Positions 1 to 8,949 are shown, counted from the first letter of the stretch. The stretch: 64,000 nucleotides of DNA from Desulfogranum marinum (GCF_016918565.1 NZ_JAFFQD010000021.1:30014-94013), one strand, 5' to 3'. Numbers and translations: made by a program. The notes: generated by a model from the sequence alone, not told the origin.

Positions 1-408
1 TTAAGATATTCTTGGCCGGGAAACGTGAGAGAGCTCTTCAATATCCTGGAAAGGGCGATGATAGATGCTGGTGAGGAAGACACCCTTTATGCCGTTCATT
101 TATCACGCGATCTTCGTATAAAAGTGGCTAAATCTCAAATACAGCAGATGACCGGCTCTGGGGAACTGAGTGAGGCGGATGACCGCACCGGCAATGATGG
201 TGTCTTGAAAATAGGACAACGGATTTTTGAAGATATCTTTGACAGTCCTCTGCCGTCGCTCAAAGAGTTCAAAGGGACTGCCGAAAAGGTTTATCTAAGT
301 GAATTGATCCGTCAATGCGATGGTAATGTACCAGAAATATTGAAAAAGTCTGGTTTGTCCCGGTCGCATTTCTATCTTCTCCTGAAAAAAAATAGCCTTA
401 CTCTGTGA
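1..408 (+). CDS. sigma54-dependent transcriptional regulator, C-terminal part (5' end outside window)
   Basis: The reading frame is open from base 1 and starts inside the protein. It begins with YSWPGNVREL, the signature at the end of the sigma54-interaction AAA+ domain of NtrC-family activators. After that come about 60 linker residues and a C-terminal Fis-type helix-turn-helix (ending near GLSRSHFYLLLKK). Such proteins bind upstream activating sites and use ATP to open sigma54 promoters. The next gene on the same strand is the lactate permease, with a sigma54-like promoter between them. In Desulfovibrio an NtrC-family regulator sits in the same position next to the lactate operon, so control of lactate use is a reasonable inference. 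A GTG at 25 could be mistaken for a start, but the motif upstream of it shows the gene is truncated by the window edge. The sensor domain cannot be seen. Confidence 0.9.
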   Translation, partial: LRYSWPGNVRELFNILERAMIDAGEEDTLYAVHLSRDLRIKVAKSQIQQMTGSGELSEADDRTGNDGVLKIGQRIFEDIFDSPLPSLKEFKGTAEKVYLSELIRQCDGNVPEILKKSGLSRSHFYLLLKKNSLTL

Positions 409-443
409 AAGAGTAAGGACCTGTCCGAAAATAGATTTTTTTT
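396..443 (+). terminator. possible terminator of the sigma54 regulator gene
   Basis: A perfect 8-bp stem (CCTTACTC at 396-403, GAGTAAGG at 411-418) overlaps the stop codon. A run of eight T follows only after about 17 bases, so this is not a textbook intrinsic terminator. Confidence 0.4.
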
Positions 444-873
444 CACCTCTCGACCTTTTGCAAAAATAAGCGCTGTCGTGTTTCTTGCATAACTTCTATT
501 TTTTCCAGATAAAATGATTGATTGATTGGGTAGAAATTGTGTATTTAAACGGTGTCCTCGATCATTCCTTTTGTGTGTCTTTTTTTTGGGAGTCCTCACC
601 TCTGTCCTGTTTTTAGGACAATCTATTGCCTTTGCTGTTTTCAAGAAGAGGCACTTTTCTTTTTTTATTTTTAAAAATGTAAAAACAGAGGGTTAGCTCT
701 CTGTAGAGAACTTGATTTCCTGGTGTGTAGCCGGTTCTACAAGTTATTTACCCAAAACAGCCTAGCTTGAATCCTTTTTTTGAGACTCTGGGGCACTTGG
801 AATTATCAGGGTTGGTAGGTGAATGTGCCTGCAATATATAGATTTGATTGAGAAAATTACGATTTATCTGGTT

Positions 874-889
874 TGGCACAGTTAGTGCT
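874..889 (+). promoter_or_regulatory. candidate sigma54 promoter of the lctP-lutC-lutAB cluster
   Basis: The sequence TGGCAC-AGTTA-GTGCT matches the -24/-12 consensus TGGCAC-N5-TTGCA at the essential GG and GC, with the correct 10 bases between them. It has one mismatch in the -12 TTGC block. The upstream gene encodes a sigma54 activator, which supports the call. I did not identify activator sites. Confidence 0.5.
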
Positions 890-1028
890 AATAGTAGACC
901 AGTTGCATGGGGAAGCAAGCCGATATTGTTCGCCTGTTTCTTGTATGCCCTTTGTCACCATGTGAGTCTGTACTGCCACCTATAACTTTATTTTGGAGGA
1001 AATCTTGAGGAAAAACAGGGAGACAACA

Positions 1029-1077
1029 GTTGCTCCTGCCCGGTCATTGCTCTTTGTAGCGAGCAGTGCCAGGCAAC
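1029..1077 (+). promoter_or_regulatory. hairpin in the lctP leader
   Basis: A 5' arm starting GTTGC...CTG and ending ATTGCTC (1029-1052) can pair with GAGCAGTGCCAGGCAAC (1061-1077) around an 8-base loop, with two small bulges. No T-run follows, so this is not an intrinsic terminator. It could be a stabilising leader structure or a repeat remnant. Confidence 0.35.
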
Positions 1078-1168
1078 CAAAAGGGTAAAAAAAACCGGTG
1101 TTGATGATTAGAAATATTTTTTTTTAAAATGTTATGCTTAACCACAAATCCTACAAAGTGGGGAAAAC

Positions 1169-2881
1169 ATGCCTGTACAAATTTTAGCGCTTGTAGCACT
1201 TGTCCCAATAGCTCTCGCCCTTATTCTGATGGTCGGCCTACGCTGGCCCGCAACAAAAGCAATGCCTACTGCCTGGTTATCATGTGCGGTCGGCGCAATG
1301 GCCTTCTGGAAGCTTCCTGTAGCATATATAGCAGCCTTGACCACCCAGGGTGCTGTGACTGCGCTCGGTATTCTGATTATTGTGTTTGGAGCGATTATTA
1401 TTCTCTATACCCTGCAGTACAGTGGCGGTATGGAAACTATTCAACACGGTTTTCAAAATATCAGTCGTGACCGCCGTGTTCAGGTGCTCATCATCGGCTT
1501 CATGTTTCCCGCATTCATAGAAGGCGCAGCAGGTTTTGGAACCCCGGCAGCGTTAGCCGCACCGCTTCTTTTGAGCCTCGGTTTTCCTCCCCTGGCAGCC
1601 GTGATCATGTGTCTTGTCTTTAATTCTTTCCCGGTAACTTTCGGTGCTGTAGGTACGCCTGTGATCTTAGGGTTTAAATATCTTACAGGTCTGGTCGAGG
1701 CAGCTGTTGTTTCCGGTGCTCCCGGTGTGAATTTTGATTCCATGGAATCTTTTAACACCGTGGTAGGTCAGTGGGCGACTTTGATGCATTTACCCATGAT
1801 CTATATCTTGCCGATTTTTATGCTTGGCTTCATGACCAAATTTTTCGGCCAGAACCGTAAATGGTCTGAAGGTTTTGGCGCATGGAAGTTCAGTTTGTTC
1901 GCATCTACTGCCTTCTCAGTTCCTTATCTCCTGACAGCCTGGTTTATCGGTCCTGAGTTCCCGTCGCTCATCGGCGGTCTTGTCGGTCTTGCTATTATTA
2001 TTGTAGGGGCAAAAAAGAATTTCTGTATACCTTCCACAATTTGGGATTTCGGCCCAGCTTCTGAATGGGACAAGGAATGGACCGGTACGGTCAGCGCAGA
2101 CAGCAGTGGCAAATTTAAAGCAAATATGAGTCAGTTTCGCGCATGGACCCCTTATATTCTCATAGGTTTGATCCTTGTTGTTACCCGTATCCCTGAACTT
2201 GGCCTCAAGTCCATGCTTGCCGGCGTCTCTGTTTCCTTCACGAATATTTTCGGTTTTGAGGGGGTCAATGGTTCTATAAAATATTTATATCTTCCAGGTA
2301 CTATTCCTTTTGCCCTTGTTGCAATTCTTACCATTTTCATCCACAAAATGCCGATAGGGAAAGCTGCAATAGCGTGGAAGGAAGCTATTGTAAAAATGAA
2401 AAGTCCGGCAATCGCCTTGTTCTTCTCGGTTGCCATCGTTTCAATCTTCCGTGGATCCGGTGTTGCCGACGCTGCTCTTAATCCCAATGGATACCTGTCT
2501 ATGCCTCTGGCCCTGGCACAAGCTGTTTCCAGCATCGCAGGGCAGACATGGCCTCTATTTGCCTCCTTTGTCGGTGGTCTCGGTTCTTTTATAACCGGTT
2601 CTAACACGGTTTCGGATCTTCTGTTTGCCGAGTTCCAATGGGGCGTAGCTGCTTCTCTTGCGCTGCCTCACCAAATTATCGTTGCTTCGCAGGCAGTTGG
2701 CGGCGCAATGGGCAACATGGTTTGTATTCACAACATTGTTGCGGCATGTGCTGTTGTAGGCCTCTCCGGTATGGAAGGTGCGATCCTCAGACGTACAGTG
2801 TGGCCTTTCCTGCTTTATGGTCTTGTGGTCGGTACTGTTACTGCCCTTATGGCTTTTGTTTTTCTACCTCATCTGTTTTAG
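1169..2881 (+). CDS. lctP: L-lactate permease (LctP/LldP family)
   Basis: This 570-residue inner-membrane protein is almost entirely hydrophobic, with about 12-14 predicted helices. It carries family hallmarks such as [20 protein letters not shown] near residues 114-133 and [12 protein letters not shown] near 470. The family imports lactate (and often glycolate) with protons, and the usual length is 550-590 residues. The start at 1169 follows a G-rich box (GTGGGG) 4 bases upstream. It lies directly upstream of lutC and the fused lutB-lutA, so it feeds lactate to the oxidation enzymes. A strong hairpin follows the gene, so the downstream genes may be transcribed at a lower level or from their own promoter. 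Confidence 0.95.
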   Translation: MPVQILALVALVPIALALILMVGLRWPATKAMPTAWLSCAVGAMAFWKLPVAYIAALTTQGAVTALGILIIVFGAIIILYTLQYSGGMETIQHGFQNISRDRRVQVLIIGFMFPAFIEGAAGFGTPAALAAPLLLSLGFPPLAAVIMCLVFNSFPVTFGAVGTPVILGFKYLTGLVEAAVVSGAPGVNFDSMESFNTVVGQWATLMHLPMIYILPIFMLGFMTKFFGQNRKWSEGFGAWKFSLFASTAFSVPYLLTAWFIGPEFPSLIGGLVGLAIIIVGAKKNFCIPSTIWDFGPASEWDKEWTGTVSADSSGKFKANMSQFRAWTPYILIGLILVVTRIPELGLKSMLAGVSVSFTNIFGFEGVNGSIKYLYLPGTIPFALVAILTIFIHKMPIGKAAIAWKEAIVKMKSPAIALFFSVAIVSIFRGSGVADAALNPNGYLSMPLALAQAVSSIAGQTWPLFASFVGGLGSFITGSNTVSDLLFAEFQWGVAASLALPHQIIVASQAVGGAMGNMVCIHNIVAACAVVGLSGMEGAILRRTVWPFLLYGLVVGTVTALMAFVFLPHLF

Positions 2882-2901
2882 TCCCCTTTAATTTGTTTTT
2901 G

Positions 2902-2936
2902 AATAGCAGGGTTAAATTGTTTTTAACCCTGCTATT
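2902..2936 (+). terminator. strong hairpin between lctP and lutC
   Basis: A perfect 15-bp inverted repeat (AATAGCAGGGTTAAA at 2902-2916 with its complement at 2922-2936) around a 5-base loop. Only a short T-rich tail follows, so partial termination or 3'-end protection of the lctP message is likelier than complete termination. Confidence 0.6.
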
Positions 2937-3007
2937 TCATTATGCGCCCTTTACAACAGTCCGTTGTGGAAGCAAGGGAAATGGAAATTAATAAATGGAG
3001 TTGGTTC

Positions 3008-3571
3008 ATGACCCCTAACACTCATCTCTCATGCTTTGTTGAAGCTGCCCGTCGAGTTGGTACAGAAGTAACCCAGGTTGACAGTCTACAGGATGCGGCT
3101 GCCTACATTGCTGAAAAAACAAGTGGAATAGCACTCGTTCCTGAGACTGTACTGGCTGATAAGCACGACTTAAAAACTCTTCTCGGAGCTGCAGGTGTCG
3201 ACGTATACGAAGGCGACTTTCGAAAAGCCGGACATGTTCCGAATGCGGGTATCACCTTCAGTAATTTTGCCATGGCAGATACTGGTACAGTAGTGCTTGA
3301 GAGCACAATGGAAAACATTCGACTCGCCACTACTCTCCCGGAAATTCATTTTGTTTTGGTTGATCCGAAAACAATACTGGAAGACAATCTCTCTGCCGTC
3401 AAACCAATGACGGAGATGCATAAGGGCTCAGAACCAAGGTTTGTTGCCTATATAACAGGCCCCAGCCGTACTGCCGATATTGAGCGTGTGCTCACCATTG
3501 GCTGCCATGGCCCTAGAGAATTGCATATCCTGTTGGTTGAAGGAATCTCCAGCGATCTCATGGAAATTTAA
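3008..3571 (+). CDS. lutC: LutC/YkgG-type LUD-domain lactate utilization protein
   Basis: About 187 residues form a single LUD domain. Conserved segments include ALVPETVL, the stretch MADTGTVVLES, the TLPEIHFVLV segment and the C-terminal ITGPSRTADIE...GCHGPRELHILLV, which is typical of LutC. LutC is one of three subunits of the LutABC system that oxidises L-lactate to pyruvate; in Desulfovibrio a homologue accompanies the fused LutAB enzyme. The ATG at 3008 is preferred because GGAG sits 7 bases ahead. In-frame ATGs at 2942 and 2981 lack a well-spaced site. It is followed 26 bp later by lutAB. It is shorter than the second LutC at 43456, by about 70 N-terminal residues. Confidence 0.88.
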   Translation: MTPNTHLSCFVEAARRVGTEVTQVDSLQDAAAYIAEKTSGIALVPETVLADKHDLKTLLGAAGVDVYEGDFRKAGHVPNAGITFSNFAMADTGTVVLESTMENIRLATTLPEIHFVLVDPKTILEDNLSAVKPMTEMHKGSEPRFVAYITGPSRTADIERVLTIGCHGPRELHILLVEGISSDLMEI

Positions 3572-3597
3572 AAGAAAAAAGTACAGGGAGAGCTGCT

Positions 3598-5775
3598 ATG
3601 GCCACCGACCAGACATATAAAAAGAAAGTTGAATCCGCAATAAACAACCCGAAATTGAGTGAAGCCCTGCACCTGTTTGGTGACGCATACCTTACCTCCA
3701 GGGAAAATGCTTTTCAGGGCCGCCTTGACTTTGAGGCAATGCGCAAGGATCTGGCAGAGATCAAGGACGATGTCAGGATAAGACGCAAAGAGCTTTTGGC
3801 TGAATTTATAAAAAATGCTGAGGCTGCAGGCTCGACAGTTTTTATTGCAAAGGATACCCAAGAGGCAAACGAATATGTGATCAATCTTGCGAAAAAGAAA
3901 AATGCAAAACTGATTGCTAAATCAAAGTCCATGGTATCAGAGGAGGCGCACTTCAACGCAGCGCTTGAAGCTGAAGGCATCAAAACCTCTGAAACGGATC
4001 TTGGCGAGTGGATCATCCAGCTTGCCGGGCAACGTCCTAGTCACATGGTCATGCCGGCTATCCATATGTTCAAAGAGGAAGTGGCGGAATTATTTAGCAA
4101 AGAAACAGGACAGCAACTTTCTCCAGATATCAAGAGCCTGGTAAACGTTGCCAGAGAACAGTTGCGAAAAGGATATTTCGATGCTGATATTGGTCTTACC
4201 GGCGCAAACTTTCTCGTTGCTGATACAGGCGGGATAGGTCTTGTCACCAATGAAGGGAATGCCAGACTCTGTGCAACGTTACCGGAAGTGCATGTTGTTT
4301 TTTCAGGCATTCATAAATTAGTGCGAAGTATGGAAGACGCCGTAAAAATTACCAGACTTCTGCCGCGTAATGCAACCGGCCAGCTGCTTACCTCCTATAT
4401 CACCTGGATTCGTGGTGCCGTACCAACGGATGGAAAAGCAAAGGAGCAACATATTGTCTTGATTGACGGTGGTCGTGAGGCTCTTTATGAGTCCAAAGCC
4501 TGCCGCGATGCTCTTCGCTGCATCCAGTGCGGGGCATGTGCAAATGTATGTCCTGTCTATCAGACCGTGGGTGGGCATGTCTTTGGTTCCACCTATATAT
4601 CCGCCATCGGTGTTATACTCACCGCCTTTTATGAAGGGCTTGACAAGGCTAAAGAAATTACCCGGGCCTGCATTGGTTGCCGTTCATGCAGTGCCGTTTG
4701 TCCTTCCAACATCGATTTGGAAGAGATTATTCTTCACCTCCGCACTCAAGTTACCCAAGAGTACGGGATGGGAATGATCAAAAATGTTGCCTTCAAGGCG
4801 GTGATGAAAAACCGCGGCCTCTTCCACTCTATGATCCGCGCCGCGTCTAAGCTGCAGCGTCCGGTGACGCATAAAAATGCGGTTGATGGTGAGCGGCCGA
4901 TTATCCGCCATTTGCCTATGCATTTCATGGATAGGGATTTTACAGAGTGGCGTGATCTGCCATCTGTTGCAGAAAAATCCTTTCGGGACCAGTTCAAAGG
5001 TATCGTCCAGAACGTCAAAAATTCAAGATACAAGGTCGGGTTTTTCGTTGGTTGTGGGGCGGATTTTGTTTATCCGGAAGTTGGTACCAGCCTCATCAAG
5101 GTGCTTAATGCACTTGATGTAGAAGTGGTTTTTCCACAGAAACAGAACTGTTGCGGTATTCCGGCGCTCTACTCCGGTGATACGGAAACCGGTGTGGACC
5201 TTGCCAGGCAAAATGTAGAGGCTTTTACGGAAGCCGAAGTTGATTACATCCTCTGCGTCTGCCCGACATGTACCATGGGAGTCAAGCGGGATTTTGTTAA
5301 GCGCCTTGCCGATTCCCCAGACTGGTCAGCCAAGGCAAGAGCCTTGAGTGAAAAAACCATGGATGCATCAGATTTTCTTGAAAATGTACTGCACGCTTCG
5401 GAAAAACTGACAGGCTTCAAACCACAAGGAACGGTAACGTACCATGATTCCTGTCATCTCAAGCGTGGTAATAAGGTTTTTAAAGAACCACGTGCCTTGC
5501 TGAATGCCGGCGGATATTCGGTTGAAGAAATGAAGAATAGTGACCGCTGTTGTGGTTTTGGCGGTACCTACTCCTTTCTTAGTCATCCCCAGATTTCTAA
5601 ACAAATTACAACTGACAAGGTGCAGACTATCAAGGCCGTAAACAGTAAAACCGTGGCTATGGATTGTCCCGGATGCATGATTATGCTCAAGGGGGCTATG
5701 GGCAAGGCTGACCCAAATGTCCGCTGCGCTCATACCATTGAGTTGATGGCAGAGGCACTCGACGGAAAAGAGTAA
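3598..5775 (+). CDS. lutAB: fused LutB-LutA iron-sulfur lactate oxidation protein
   Basis: This 725-residue protein combines two normally separate subunits. Residues 1 to about 300 are a LutB-like LUD domain (KSMVSEEAHFNAALE, ADTGGIGLVTNEGN). Two [4Fe-4S] ferredoxin motifs follow, C308-x2-C-x2-C-x3-CP and C358-x2-C-x2-C-x3-CP. The C-terminal third is LutA-like with two CCG cysteine-rich domains (NCCG at 518, RCCGFGGTY at 651), the type that holds a non-cubane [4Fe-4S] centre in heterodisulfide reductase. The fusion is known in Desulfovibrio, where it is needed for lactate oxidation. The enzyme is expected to be cytoplasmic or membrane-associated and to pass electrons to quinone or another carrier. 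The start at 3598 has AGGGAGAG 7-14 bases upstream. An unfused version is encoded at 41284-43456. Confidence 0.93.
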   Translation: MATDQTYKKKVESAINNPKLSEALHLFGDAYLTSRENAFQGRLDFEAMRKDLAEIKDDVRIRRKELLAEFIKNAEAAGSTVFIAKDTQEANEYVINLAKKKNAKLIAKSKSMVSEEAHFNAALEAEGIKTSETDLGEWIIQLAGQRPSHMVMPAIHMFKEEVAELFSKETGQQLSPDIKSLVNVAREQLRKGYFDADIGLTGANFLVADTGGIGLVTNEGNARLCATLPEVHVVFSGIHKLVRSMEDAVKITRLLPRNATGQLLTSYITWIRGAVPTDGKAKEQHIVLIDGGREALYESKACRDALRCIQCGACANVCPVYQTVGGHVFGSTYISAIGVILTAFYEGLDKAKEITRACIGCRSCSAVCPSNIDLEEIILHLRTQVTQEYGMGMIKNVAFKAVMKNRGLFHSMIRAASKLQRPVTHKNAVDGERPIIRHLPMHFMDRDFTEWRDLPSVAEKSFRDQFKGIVQNVKNSRYKVGFFVGCGADFVYPEVGTSLIKVLNALDVEVVFPQKQNCCGIPALYSGDTETGVDLARQNVEAFTEAEVDYILCVCPTCTMGVKRDFVKRLADSPDWSAKARALSEKTMDASDFLENVLHASEKLTGFKPQGTVTYHDSCHLKRGNKVFKEPRALLNAGGYSVEEMKNSDRCCGFGGTYSFLSHPQISKQITTDKVQTIKAVNSKTVAMDCPGCMIMLKGAMGKADPNVRCAHTIELMAEALDGKE

Positions 5776-5789
5776 TTTCCTCTTGGCAC

Positions 5790-5808
5790 CCCCCGGCTTT
5801 GCCGGGGG
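5790..5808 (+). terminator. GC-rich hairpin after lutAB
   Basis: CCCCCGGC (5790-5797) and GCCGGGGG (5801-5808) form a perfect 8-bp stem with a TTT loop. No T-run follows, so it may act as a Rho-dependent end or an mRNA 3' stabiliser. Confidence 0.45.
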
Positions 5809-6032
5809 ATAGTTACTCAAGATATCCCACTATTAGCATCGCTTGAATTCTCTACAAAAAAGGTTAGTTATATGTGTGTTTTTTGCAGTGGAACCGATGC
5901 GTCAAATTATAACATCGTTCTAACCTCTTCCTATACATTTCAAAACATCCGCTAAGTAAGTTCTTACGCTTCTCGGAATCGAGGGTGGCAGCATTATATT
6001 GATTATACTCAACAGACTTAAGTGCTTTCGTC

Positions 6033-6263
6033 ATGAATCATACACAAATGCAGGGGGAAGCTTCCTGGAGACAATTTGAGCCAAGAGTCTTGCAAGAAGC
6101 AATTGATCTGTACCAAGAACTTGTAGAAAGTGGGGTCTTTAAAATATCATGGGACGAGTTCTTTTTTTTCTGGCAGCAATGGCAACACGATAAAGCATCT
6201 CCAAACGAGATGACCCCGGAAAAACGAAGCGATGGCCTGGAAAAATATTTTGCCTCAATGTAA
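6033..6263 (+). CDS. small hypothetical protein
   Basis: A 76-residue frame, acidic and rich in Trp and Phe (WDEFFFFWQQWQ near residues 39-50), with no signal peptide or membrane segment. I do not recognise the family. The codons look usable, but the ATG has no clear ribosome-binding site, and the gene lies alone between lutAB and a block of mobile repeats. It may be a real small gene or a chance frame. Confidence 0.35.
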   Translation: MNHTQMQGEASWRQFEPRVLQEAIDLYQELVESGVFKISWDEFFFFWQQWQHDKASPNEMTPEKRSDGLEKYFASM

Positions 6264-6279
6264 TGGTTACTTACTATTA

Positions 6280-6761
6280 CCTAAATCTTGCACGTCAAAC
6301 ATGACAAAAACGCTTTTAGTTATTTTTTTCCAGACTGTTATCGGTTTTATCAACAAGAAATCAGTTCACTTTTAATGTGAGTTAGGTTTAAGAGCATTTT
6401 TCTCATGCTTGCCACCCTTCGGGATTGCCGATTTTACCGAATCTGCTTTGTTTGCGCACACTTGAAGTACTACAGTACGTCTGCGTGTACGCAGCCTCGC
6501 ACCTTCGGCAAACTTGGCAATTGCAGGATTTAGGTTCTACTTTAAAAAAACAACATATTGATCAGACAATTGATTTGAAGTTCTATTCACTGTTTGAGTG
6601 AACCTATTTTTTCTCACCTTCAACGCCCTTCGGGATCGGCAATTTCGCCAAATCTGCTACGTTACCGAAGGCTTGAAGTATTTTTATACGTCTGCGCCTC
6701 CGGTGCCTCACATCTTCGGCAGGTAGCGTAGACTCCGAAATTTCCAATTGCAGGATTTAGG
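6280..6761 (+). mobile_element. tandem MITE-like element, family B (IS1380-type ends)
   Basis: Two diverged copies of the same unit lie head to tail. The left end is CCTAAATCTTGCA (6280-6292), an internal right end TGCAGGATTTAGG lies at 6522-6534, and the outer right end is at 6749-6761. The units share blocks such as CCCTTCGGGAT, CAAATCTGCT/CGAATCTGCT, TTGAAGTA and ACGTCTGCG. The whole is flanked by TATTA on both sides (6275-6279 and 6762-6766), which looks like a 5-bp target duplication. The ends match the 13-bp ends of the IS1380-like element at 60633-62317, so that transposase family probably moved it. No coding capacity is seen. Confidence 0.7.
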
Positions 6762-6966
6762 TATTATGTAACTGGCGAGGCTAGTTACAGTTCGATGGAT
6801 TGGGTGTTTTTAGACCTTCGCTGAACAGCGTAGAATCATGCGTAGTACAGCGCAGAAAAAGTGAAAAAAATACTGCGATTTTCTTTTCCCTTTCTTATTA
6901 AATACAAAACTCTGCCATTTATCTATCGAAGCAGACAGTGGACTGATTTTATTTCTCTTGTAAACC

Positions 6967-7082
6967 CGGGAGACAGATCGAAGTCTTCGCTTACCTAAAT
7001 TTCTCAGTACTGAGGTAGGTGACTGATTTTTTTAATGGCTTTTTATGAAAATCAGATAGCGGAGACTTCGATCTGTCTCCCG
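6967..7082. repeat. 116-bp element with 25-bp inverted repeats
   Basis: The arms at 6967-6991 and 7058-7082 are complementary at 24 of 25 positions (ends CGGGAGACAGATCGAAGTCT). A second palindrome, CTCAGTACTGAG, lies inside, flanked by ACCTA and TAGGT. It ends 20 bp past the stop of the TehA-like gene, which reads toward it. It could fold into a large cruciform or hairpin. It may be a small transposable element or a bidirectional transcript end. I saw no target duplication. Confidence 0.6.
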
Positions 7083-7102
7083 AGTCAAAAAAAGGCTGCG
7101 TT

Positions 7103-8323
7103 TCATGGGTAATCAGATTTTTTTTCTATATCATCAAGTATATCGCCCTGGAAATGTGGTTCTTTCAAAGATACAATAGCTTTTGCCGGCGGTGGTGGCC
7201 GAAATAGATGCCCGGTTATCATGCCTCTTGTTGTTCCAAAAGCAGCAACAGACCAAGCTCCGAGTAAGCCTATGAAGTAGAGAATACTTGTCCACTCAAA
7301 TAACGGCAATCCTGTGTGGTTTGCCAACTGCGCGATACCGGTCACACACGTACCGACTGGAAATGTAAAGGCCCAATAAGTAAGCGCAAATTTCATTTGC
7401 CTATAGTGGGCTCGAATTGATAACAGTATTGCCATACAGGTCCAGAGCAACACAAAACCCAGAACCGGAACACTATACAGTACAGCAAAAAGCTCAAATC
7501 CGGATGCAATCTCAAGAGGGACGGCGCCCTTGGCAACGGTACCAAGTATACCCGCAGCTGTCATTGATTGTCCAAGCGGCCCCAGGACAATCCAGAGCGT
7601 GGGGACACGGGAAGTACCTGACGTTCCATGATGAGCCAAGCGGCTCCATATCATAGATATAATAATCATTGCTGCTATCAGGCTGAGGCCAAACATAGAG
7701 AAGCAGACGTAGAACATTGTTTCCCTGAAGACACCTTCCGGGACATACGGAACAAGCATGGCGCCTATGGCGGCCGATACCATAGGAGGAACCACCGGCA
7801 TGAGCCAGCCACCAAAGGCGGAGTCCGGTCGGACCCTGAAAGTAGTAAACAAGCGGTAAGGAATGACAAGAGCTGAGCCAAGCCCTGTCATTGTACCAAG
7901 AAACCAGAGGCCCCAGGCAATGTTTTGCGCCACTGAGTGACCAAGCACGCTTTCTCCGATTAATAAAGTCCCCCCTGCTACTGTGAGCATAGCCATAGGT
8001 GGTGCTCCATAGAACTGGGCCATCATCGGGTCTCTAAAATGCTTTTTCCAAACACTATGCCCTGTTACCAGGAAAACGAATGTCCAGGCGACGAGTCCAA
8101 GTAACATGATGGAGGCAAGGCACCACGTTACCAAGGCGAAGGAGTGAAGCCTTTCCGAAAATAGCGGCAAAGAGGCAGCTGCATTGGCGATAATGCCAGT
8201 CCCCATAACCGAAGCAAACCAGTTCGGGCCTAATTCATAATCACCATTAGCCCCAGTGACTGAATAAAAAAAACGCTTCCACCAAAACCCTTTTGAACTT
8301 GTATTTTTAAGGTCTTTGTCCAA
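7103..8323 (-). CDS. TehA/SLAC1-family (TDT) membrane transporter
   Basis: A 406-residue integral membrane protein with about ten hydrophobic helices. The N-terminal motif PNWFASVMGTGIIANA near residues 34-49 is typical of the tellurite-resistance/dicarboxylate transporter (TDT) family, whose structure was solved for TehA and which includes the plant anion channel SLAC1. Known members move anions, dicarboxylates, malate or sulfite; the substrate here cannot be told from sequence. It is longer than E. coli TehA, by a hydrophilic C-terminal tail rich in Pro and acidic residues. It stands alone on the minus strand between repeat blocks, with no operon partner. Confidence 0.85.
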   Translation of the reverse strand: MDKDLKNTSSKGFWWKRFFYSVTGANGDYELGPNWFASVMGTGIIANAAASLPLFSERLHSFALVTWCLASIMLLGLVAWTFVFLVTGHSVWKKHFRDPMMAQFYGAPPMAMLTVAGGTLLIGESVLGHSVAQNIAWGLWFLGTMTGLGSALVIPYRLFTTFRVRPDSAFGGWLMPVVPPMVSAAIGAMLVPYVPEGVFRETMFYVCFSMFGLSLIAAMIIISMIWSRLAHHGTSGTSRVPTLWIVLGPLGQSMTAAGILGTVAKGAVPLEIASGFELFAVLYSVPVLGFVLLWTCMAILLSIRAHYRQMKFALTYWAFTFPVGTCVTGIAQLANHTGLPLFEWTSILYFIGLLGAWSVAAFGTTRGMITGHLFRPPPPAKAIVSLKEPHFQGDILDDIEKKSDYP

Positions 8324-8400
8324 TTTTATCGTCCTGTTTTTGGGTATAAGGTTTCAATAGATTTTTCCTGTAGTGGAGAAGATCACCTCGAAAAAATGCT

Positions 8401-8530
8401 ATTTCGCCCAGCCTCTCGGAGTCTTGCACTCAGCTTGTTATGCTTAAAAAAATATCCACAGAGATACAGCGATAGATGCCGATATTATTTATATGCCTGT
8501 GGTCGTTTTTTGCGCATGCCTCGAAGTCAT
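8401..8530 (+). repeat. family C intergenic repeat, copy 1 (diverged)
   Basis: Shares ordered blocks with copies at 14868-15014 and 24434-24578: TTCGCCC, a TCTC block, GTTATGCTTAAAAAA, ATATGCCTGTGG and GCATGCCTCGA. Its outer ends are not recognisable, so it appears to be the oldest copy. A short frame across it is a by-product of the repeat. Confidence 0.5.
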
Positions 8531-8695
8531 TGCTTACCTGACCTTTTTGATCTTCAGCATTTGGAATTTCTTTTAAGCTCTTTCTGTCTATTTTCATAGG
8601 GTCATTATGAATATGTTAAGGAAAGTTTAAAATCCAGATGGCTCTGAAAAAAGAACCCTTGTGTCTTTAACTGCTACCCTTCCGGACAGGCGCCC

Positions 8696-8949
8696 AACCC
8701 GAATTTCTCATATTTTTTTTTGACTTTCGACTTAAGTTTTTGATATTTATAGAAAATACAGTAGCGCTAAAAAACAGACTGTTTTTTCGTCGATAATCAA
8801 AAAAGCTCACCCTCCGGGTCAGCGGATTTTTCCGCAGACTCTTTGTTGCAGGCCATTTGCGGTAGCTTGCTACCGGAGCCTTCGCTTACCTGCTGCGTGC
8901 CCTGCACCTCGATCTGCAAAAAACTTCACTGATGAGAAATCCGGGCTAA
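8696..8949 (+). mobile_element. MITE-like element family A, copy 1
   Basis: A 254-bp element with a left end AACCCGAATTTCTCAT and a right end ATGAGAAATCCGGG followed by CTAA. Its interior matches copy 3 (38026-38263) closely, for example ACAGACTGTTTTTTCGTCG and CACCCTCCGGGTCAGCGGA, and copy 2 (20961-21213) less closely. The left flank reads CCAA instead of CTAA, so the duplication has decayed on that side. No coding frame is seen. Confidence 0.75.

Larger units (their letters stand above)
409..1168 (+). other. 760-bp intergenic region, leader of lctP
   Basis: No convincing gene is seen on either strand. The region holds the terminator-like hairpin after the regulator, a sigma54-like promoter at 874-889 and a leader hairpin at 1029-1077. 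It is AT-rich with several T-runs (438-445, 580-590, 660-672). A second small hairpin of the type TGTCC/GGACA lies near 602-620. The distance from the promoter candidate to the lctP start is about 280 bp, which would give a long untranslated leader. Confidence 0.5.

Noticed and set aside
546..560. Secretion or defence-island content near the window start
   Set aside because: The 409-1168 stretch shows only a leader with hairpins and a promoter candidate; no toxin, nuclease or reverse transcriptase frame is present.
372..644. 90-codon minus-strand frame after the sigma54 regulator
   Set aside because: Low-complexity, very basic, overlaps the regulator's end and lacks a ribosome-binding site.
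6280..6766. CRISPR-like array because of the repeated blocks
   Set aside because: Only two diverged units with transposon-type ends; no regular short repeats and spacers occur anywhere in the window.
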